In this document: in pieces, positions 61,661 to 64,000 of the stretch
How the letters are laid out: each line of letters opens with the position of its first letter
Position numbering within the stretch: the first letter of the stretch is position 1
NCBI RefSeq assembly: GCF_031085165.1
Contig: NZ_JAVHTY010000003.1
Span: 744,001 to 808,000 of the forward strand
DNA: 64,000 bases
Direction of reading: 5' to 3'
Source: Pseudomonas sp. 102515
Lineage (GTDB): Bacteria > Pseudomonadota > Gammaproteobacteria > Pseudomonadales > Pseudomonadaceae
Translations under genes and position numbers: made by a program
The notes under the pieces: model-generated
Told to the model about the DNA's origin: nothing
Database searches by the model: none
Seen by the model: the letters and a program-made list of their open reading frames with translations, nothing else

Positions 61661-62254
61661 ATGGCCGAACGCAAGGCAACCGTCGAGCGCAATACCCTGG
61701 AAACCCAGGTCAAGGTATCCCTGGATCTGGACGGCACGGGCGCAGCGCGCTTCGACACCGGAGTCCCCTTCCTCGAGCACATGCTCGACCAGATCGCCCG
61801 TCATGGGCTGATCGACCTCGATATCCACTGCCGCGGCGACCTGCACATCGACGACCACCACACGGTGGAAGACATCGGCATCACCCTCGGCCAGGCCTTC
61901 GCCAAGGCCGTCGGCGACAAGAAGGGCATCCAGCGCTACGGCCATGCCTATGTGCCCCTGGACGAAGCCCTGTCGCGGGTGGTCATCGACTTTTCCGGCC
62001 GGCCCGGCCTGCACTGGAACGTGCCCTTCACCCGCGCCACCGTGGGGCGCATGGACGTCGACCTGTTCCTCGAATTCTTCCAGGGCTTCACCAACCACGC
62101 CCAGGTGACCCTGCACGTCGACAACCTGCGTGGGGTCAACAGCCATCACCAGATCGAGACGGTGTTCAAGGCCTTTGGCCGCGCCCTGCGCATGGCCCTC
62201 AGCGAGGATCCGCGCATGGCTGGCGTCATGCCTTCCACCAAGGGGTGCCTGTGA
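61661..62254 (+). CDS. hisB: Imidazoleglycerol-phosphate dehydratase
   Basis: The 197-residue monofunctional dehydratase catalyses the sixth step of histidine synthesis. It has the two metal-binding regions of the family: [20 protein letters not shown] and [15 protein letters not shown], then the second repeat [20 protein letters not shown] and [20 protein letters not shown]. There is no phosphatase domain, as normal outside enterobacteria. Its TGA overlaps the hisH ATG by one base. It is the first his gene of the operon here. Confidence 0.97.
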   Translation: MAERKATVERNTLETQVKVSLDLDGTGAARFDTGVPFLEHMLDQIARHGLIDLDIHCRGDLHIDDHHTVEDIGITLGQAFAKAVGDKKGIQRYGHAYVPLDEALSRVVIDFSGRPGLHWNVPFTRATVGRMDVDLFLEFFQGFTNHAQVTLHVDNLRGVNSHHQIETVFKAFGRALRMALSEDPRMAGVMPSTKGCL

Positions 62255-62892
62255 TGCAGACGGTAGCCGTCATCGACTATGGCATGGGCAACCTGCACTC
62301 CGTGGCCAAGGCCCTGGAGCACGCTGGTAGCCACCAGGTGCTGGTGACCGGCGATCCCGCGGTGATCCGCGAAGCGGACCGCATCGTGCTGCCCGGCGTC
62401 GGCGCCATCCGCGACTGCATGGCCGAGATCCGCCTCCAGGGCATCGATGAACTGGTCCGCGAAGTCAGCCAGGATCGTCCCTTCCTCGGCGTCTGCGTCG
62501 GCATGCAGGCACTGATGCAACGCAGCGAAGAGAACGGCGGGGTGGACTGCATCGGCCTGTTCCCCGGCGCCGTGCGGCGTTTCCCAGGCGGCATGCAGGA
62601 AGAGGGCGAGACCCTCAAGGTGCCGCACATGGGCTGGAACGAGGTCAGCCATGTGCTCGACCATCCGCTCTGGCACGGCATCCCCGATCGCGCCCGCTTC
62701 TATTTCGTGCATAGCTTCTATGTCGAGGCCGGCAATCCGCGCCAGGTGGTCGGTCGCGGCCATTACGGCCTGGACTTCGCCGCGGCCCTGGCCGACGGCT
62801 CGCGCTTCGCCACCCAGTTCCACCCCGAGAAGAGCGCCGACTGCGGTCTGCAGCTCTATGCCAACTTCCTCGCCTGGGATGGCCGCTGGTAA
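62254..62892 (+). CDS. hisH: Imidazole glycerol phosphate synthase, glutamine amidotransferase subunit
   Basis: This 212-residue class I glutamine amidotransferase supplies ammonia to HisF. The catalytic Cys is in [20 protein letters not shown]; the His and Glu of the triad are in ATQFHPEKS. The N-terminus [20 protein letters not shown] is typical. It overlaps hisB upstream and the DUF2164 gene downstream by one base each. HisF, its partner, is three genes on. Confidence 0.97.
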   Translation: MQTVAVIDYGMGNLHSVAKALEHAGSHQVLVTGDPAVIREADRIVLPGVGAIRDCMAEIRLQGIDELVREVSQDRPFLGVCVGMQALMQRSEENGGVDCIGLFPGAVRRFPGGMQEEGETLKVPHMGWNEVSHVLDHPLWHGIPDRARFYFVHSFYVEAGNPRQVVGRGHYGLDFAAALADGSRFATQFHPEKSADCGLQLYANFLAWDGRW

Positions 62893-63149
62893 TGGCGCGC
62901 AAGCCGCCCGCGCCGCTGGTGACGCTCGAGACCGAGCAGAGCCAGCGCTTGGTCACGGCCTTGCAGACCCTGCTGGACGATCGCTTCGAGGTTCGCCTGG
63001 GGCGGTTCGAAGTCGAGGAGCTGCTGGAATTCTTCGCCCGCGAGTGCGGGCCGCTGTACTACAACAAGGCGGTTGCCGACGTGCAGGCCCTGCTCAGGGA
63101 ACATGTCGACAGCCTGGAAAGCGACATCTGGGCGCTGGAAAAGCCCTAG
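62892..63149 (+). CDS. DUF2164 protein inside the his operon
   Basis: This 85-residue protein matches DUF2164: [20 protein letters not shown], then [20 protein letters not shown] and [20 protein letters not shown]. It is small and cytoplasmic. The ATG overlaps the hisH stop by one base (TAATG), so it is translated with the histidine enzymes. No function is known. Its position between hisH and hisA recurs, as I recall, in other pseudomonads such as P. putida, which suggests a link to HisHF or to the phosphoribosyl intermediates. Confidence 0.85.
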   Translation: MARKPPAPLVTLETEQSQRLVTALQTLLDDRFEVRLGRFEVEELLEFFARECGPLYYNKAVADVQALLREHVDSLESDIWALEKP

Positions 63150-63180
63150 ATCGCCCTCACCCCCGAGCCAAGGTATTGCC

Positions 63181-63918
63181 ATGCTGATCATCCCCGCCAT
63201 CGACCTCAAGGACGGTGCCTGTGTCCGCCTGCGCCAGGGGCGCATGGAAGACTCCACCGTGTTCTCCGACGATCCCGTGGCCATGGCCGCCCAGTGGGTC
63301 GACGGCGGCTGCCGCCGGCTGCACCTGGTGGATCTCAACGGCGCCTTCGAAGGCCAGCCGGTCAATGGCGAGGTCGTCACCGCCATCGCCAGGCGCTATC
63401 CCGGCCTGCCGATCCAGATCGGCGGCGGCATCCGCTCGCTGGAGACCATCGAGCACTATGTACGCGCCGGCGTCAGCTACGTGATCATCGGCACCAAGGC
63501 GGTCAAGCAGCCGGAATTCGTCGGTGAGGCGTGCCGCGCCTTCCCCGGCAAGGTCATCGTCGGCCTGGACGCCAAGGACGGCTTCGTCGCCACCGACGGC
63601 TGGGCCGAGGTCAGTGAGCTGCAGGTCACCGACCTGGCCCGCCGTTTCGAAGCCGACGGCGTCAGCGCCATCGTCTACACCGACATCGCCCGCGACGGCA
63701 TGATGCAGGGCTGCAACGTGCCGGCCACCCGCGCCCTGGCCGAAGCCACCAGCATCCCGGTGATCGCCTCCGGTGGCATCCACAATCTGGGTGACATCCA
63801 GAAGCTGCTCGACGCCCGCAGCCCGGGCATCATCGGCGCCATCACCGGCCGCGCGATCTACGAGGGCACCCTCGACGTCGCCGAGGCCCAGGCGCTGTGC
63901 GACAACTTCAAGGTCTGA
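63181..63918 (+). CDS. hisA: Phosphoribosylformimino-5-aminoimidazole carboxamide ribotide isomerase
   Basis: The 245-residue enzyme opens the aminoaldose ring of ProFAR in the fourth step of the pathway. The TIM barrel has the catalytic Asp in [20 protein letters not shown] and Asp/Thr in [20 protein letters not shown]. Phosphate sites are at [18 protein letters not shown] and [13 protein letters not shown]. It starts at 63181, 31 bases after the DUF2164 stop, and is followed by hisF. Confidence 0.97.
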
Positions 63919-63928
63919 GGACTCAGTC

Positions 63929-64000
63929 ATGGCGCTGGCCAAACGCATCATCCCCTGCCTGGACGTGGACAATGGCCGAGTGGTCAAGGGCGTCAAGTTC
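63929..64000 (+). CDS. hisF: Imidazole glycerol phosphate synthase cyclase subunit (3' partial)
   Basis: The first 24 codons ([20 protein letters not shown], then GVKF) match the start of HisF, including the catalytic Asp11 in [12 protein letters not shown]. The rest lies beyond the window. It is 10 bases after the hisA stop and completes the HisHF pair. Confidence 0.95.

Overview
The window is about 64 kb of GC-rich (roughly 65%) chromosomal DNA from a Pseudomonas-type gammaproteobacterium. The evidence is a SutA-type regulator with the pseudomonad C-terminus, an AmrZ-like ribbon-helix-helix protein, phosphorylcholine phosphatase, a UbiK/glnK-amtB/YifB neighbourhood, a YggX/MutY/AsmA operon beside tRNA-Phe, a hisB-hisH-DUF2164-hisA-hisF operon, and several chemoreceptors. 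The xylose genes suggest a plant- or soil-associated species; naming one would be a guess. Most genes are ordinary core or accessory metabolism. No prophage, plasmid core, CRISPR array or recognisable transposase is present.

Layout: 1-9.9 kb holds a partial secreted GH-A glycosidase with a DUF4214 domain, rep helicase, a two-repeat periplasmic protein, a flavin reductase-like protein, a chemoreceptor, and a leftward alaX / 2OG-Fe(II) oxygenase / lysE / amrZ-like group. 10-20.4 kb holds LysR regulators, a sugar porter, GcvR-like and UPF0158 proteins, PchP, a citrate transporter, an OPT transporter and an aldo/keto reductase. 20.4-23.7 kb is a stress block: a 50-residue hydrophilic protein, a three-gene translationally coupled membrane operon and a divergent dps. 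23.7-30.3 kb is the xylose module xylR / xylA-xylFGH. 30.4-46.6 kb is mixed transport and regulation: NhaC-like antiporter, GNAT, soluble PAS chemoreceptor, frameshifted AraC with azlCD, orphan ParA, EamA, DUF1275, hybrid kinase with convergent LuxR regulator, and MATE/LysR. 46.7-56 kb holds a Cache chemoreceptor, a LexA-boxed small gene, yifB, ubiK, glnK-amtB, YjbQ, sutA, small membrane proteins, a frameshifted cupin and tRNA-Phe. 56-64 kb holds yggX-mutY-asmA, an OFA transporter and the his operon, cut by the window end.

The clearest signals outside coding sequence are regulatory. All three chemoreceptor genes have sigma-28 (FliA) promoters with 11-nt spacers, although no flagellar gene is in the window. 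A near-consensus 20-bp LexA box precedes a 63-residue coiled-coil gene. glnK-amtB has a sigma-54 promoter with two NtrC-like sites 33 bp apart, followed by a strong leader hairpin. A 142-bp non-coding element with terminal inverted repeats, and a 33-bp remnant-like relative, look like a MITE family. Two genes (AraC regulator, cupin) are each broken by an apparent one-base loss of C. I found no convincing wholly new multi-gene system. The best leads are the LexA-controlled small protein, the alaX/oxygenase/lysE/amrZ-like group, the coupled pair of tiny membrane proteins and the two-repeat periplasmic protein.
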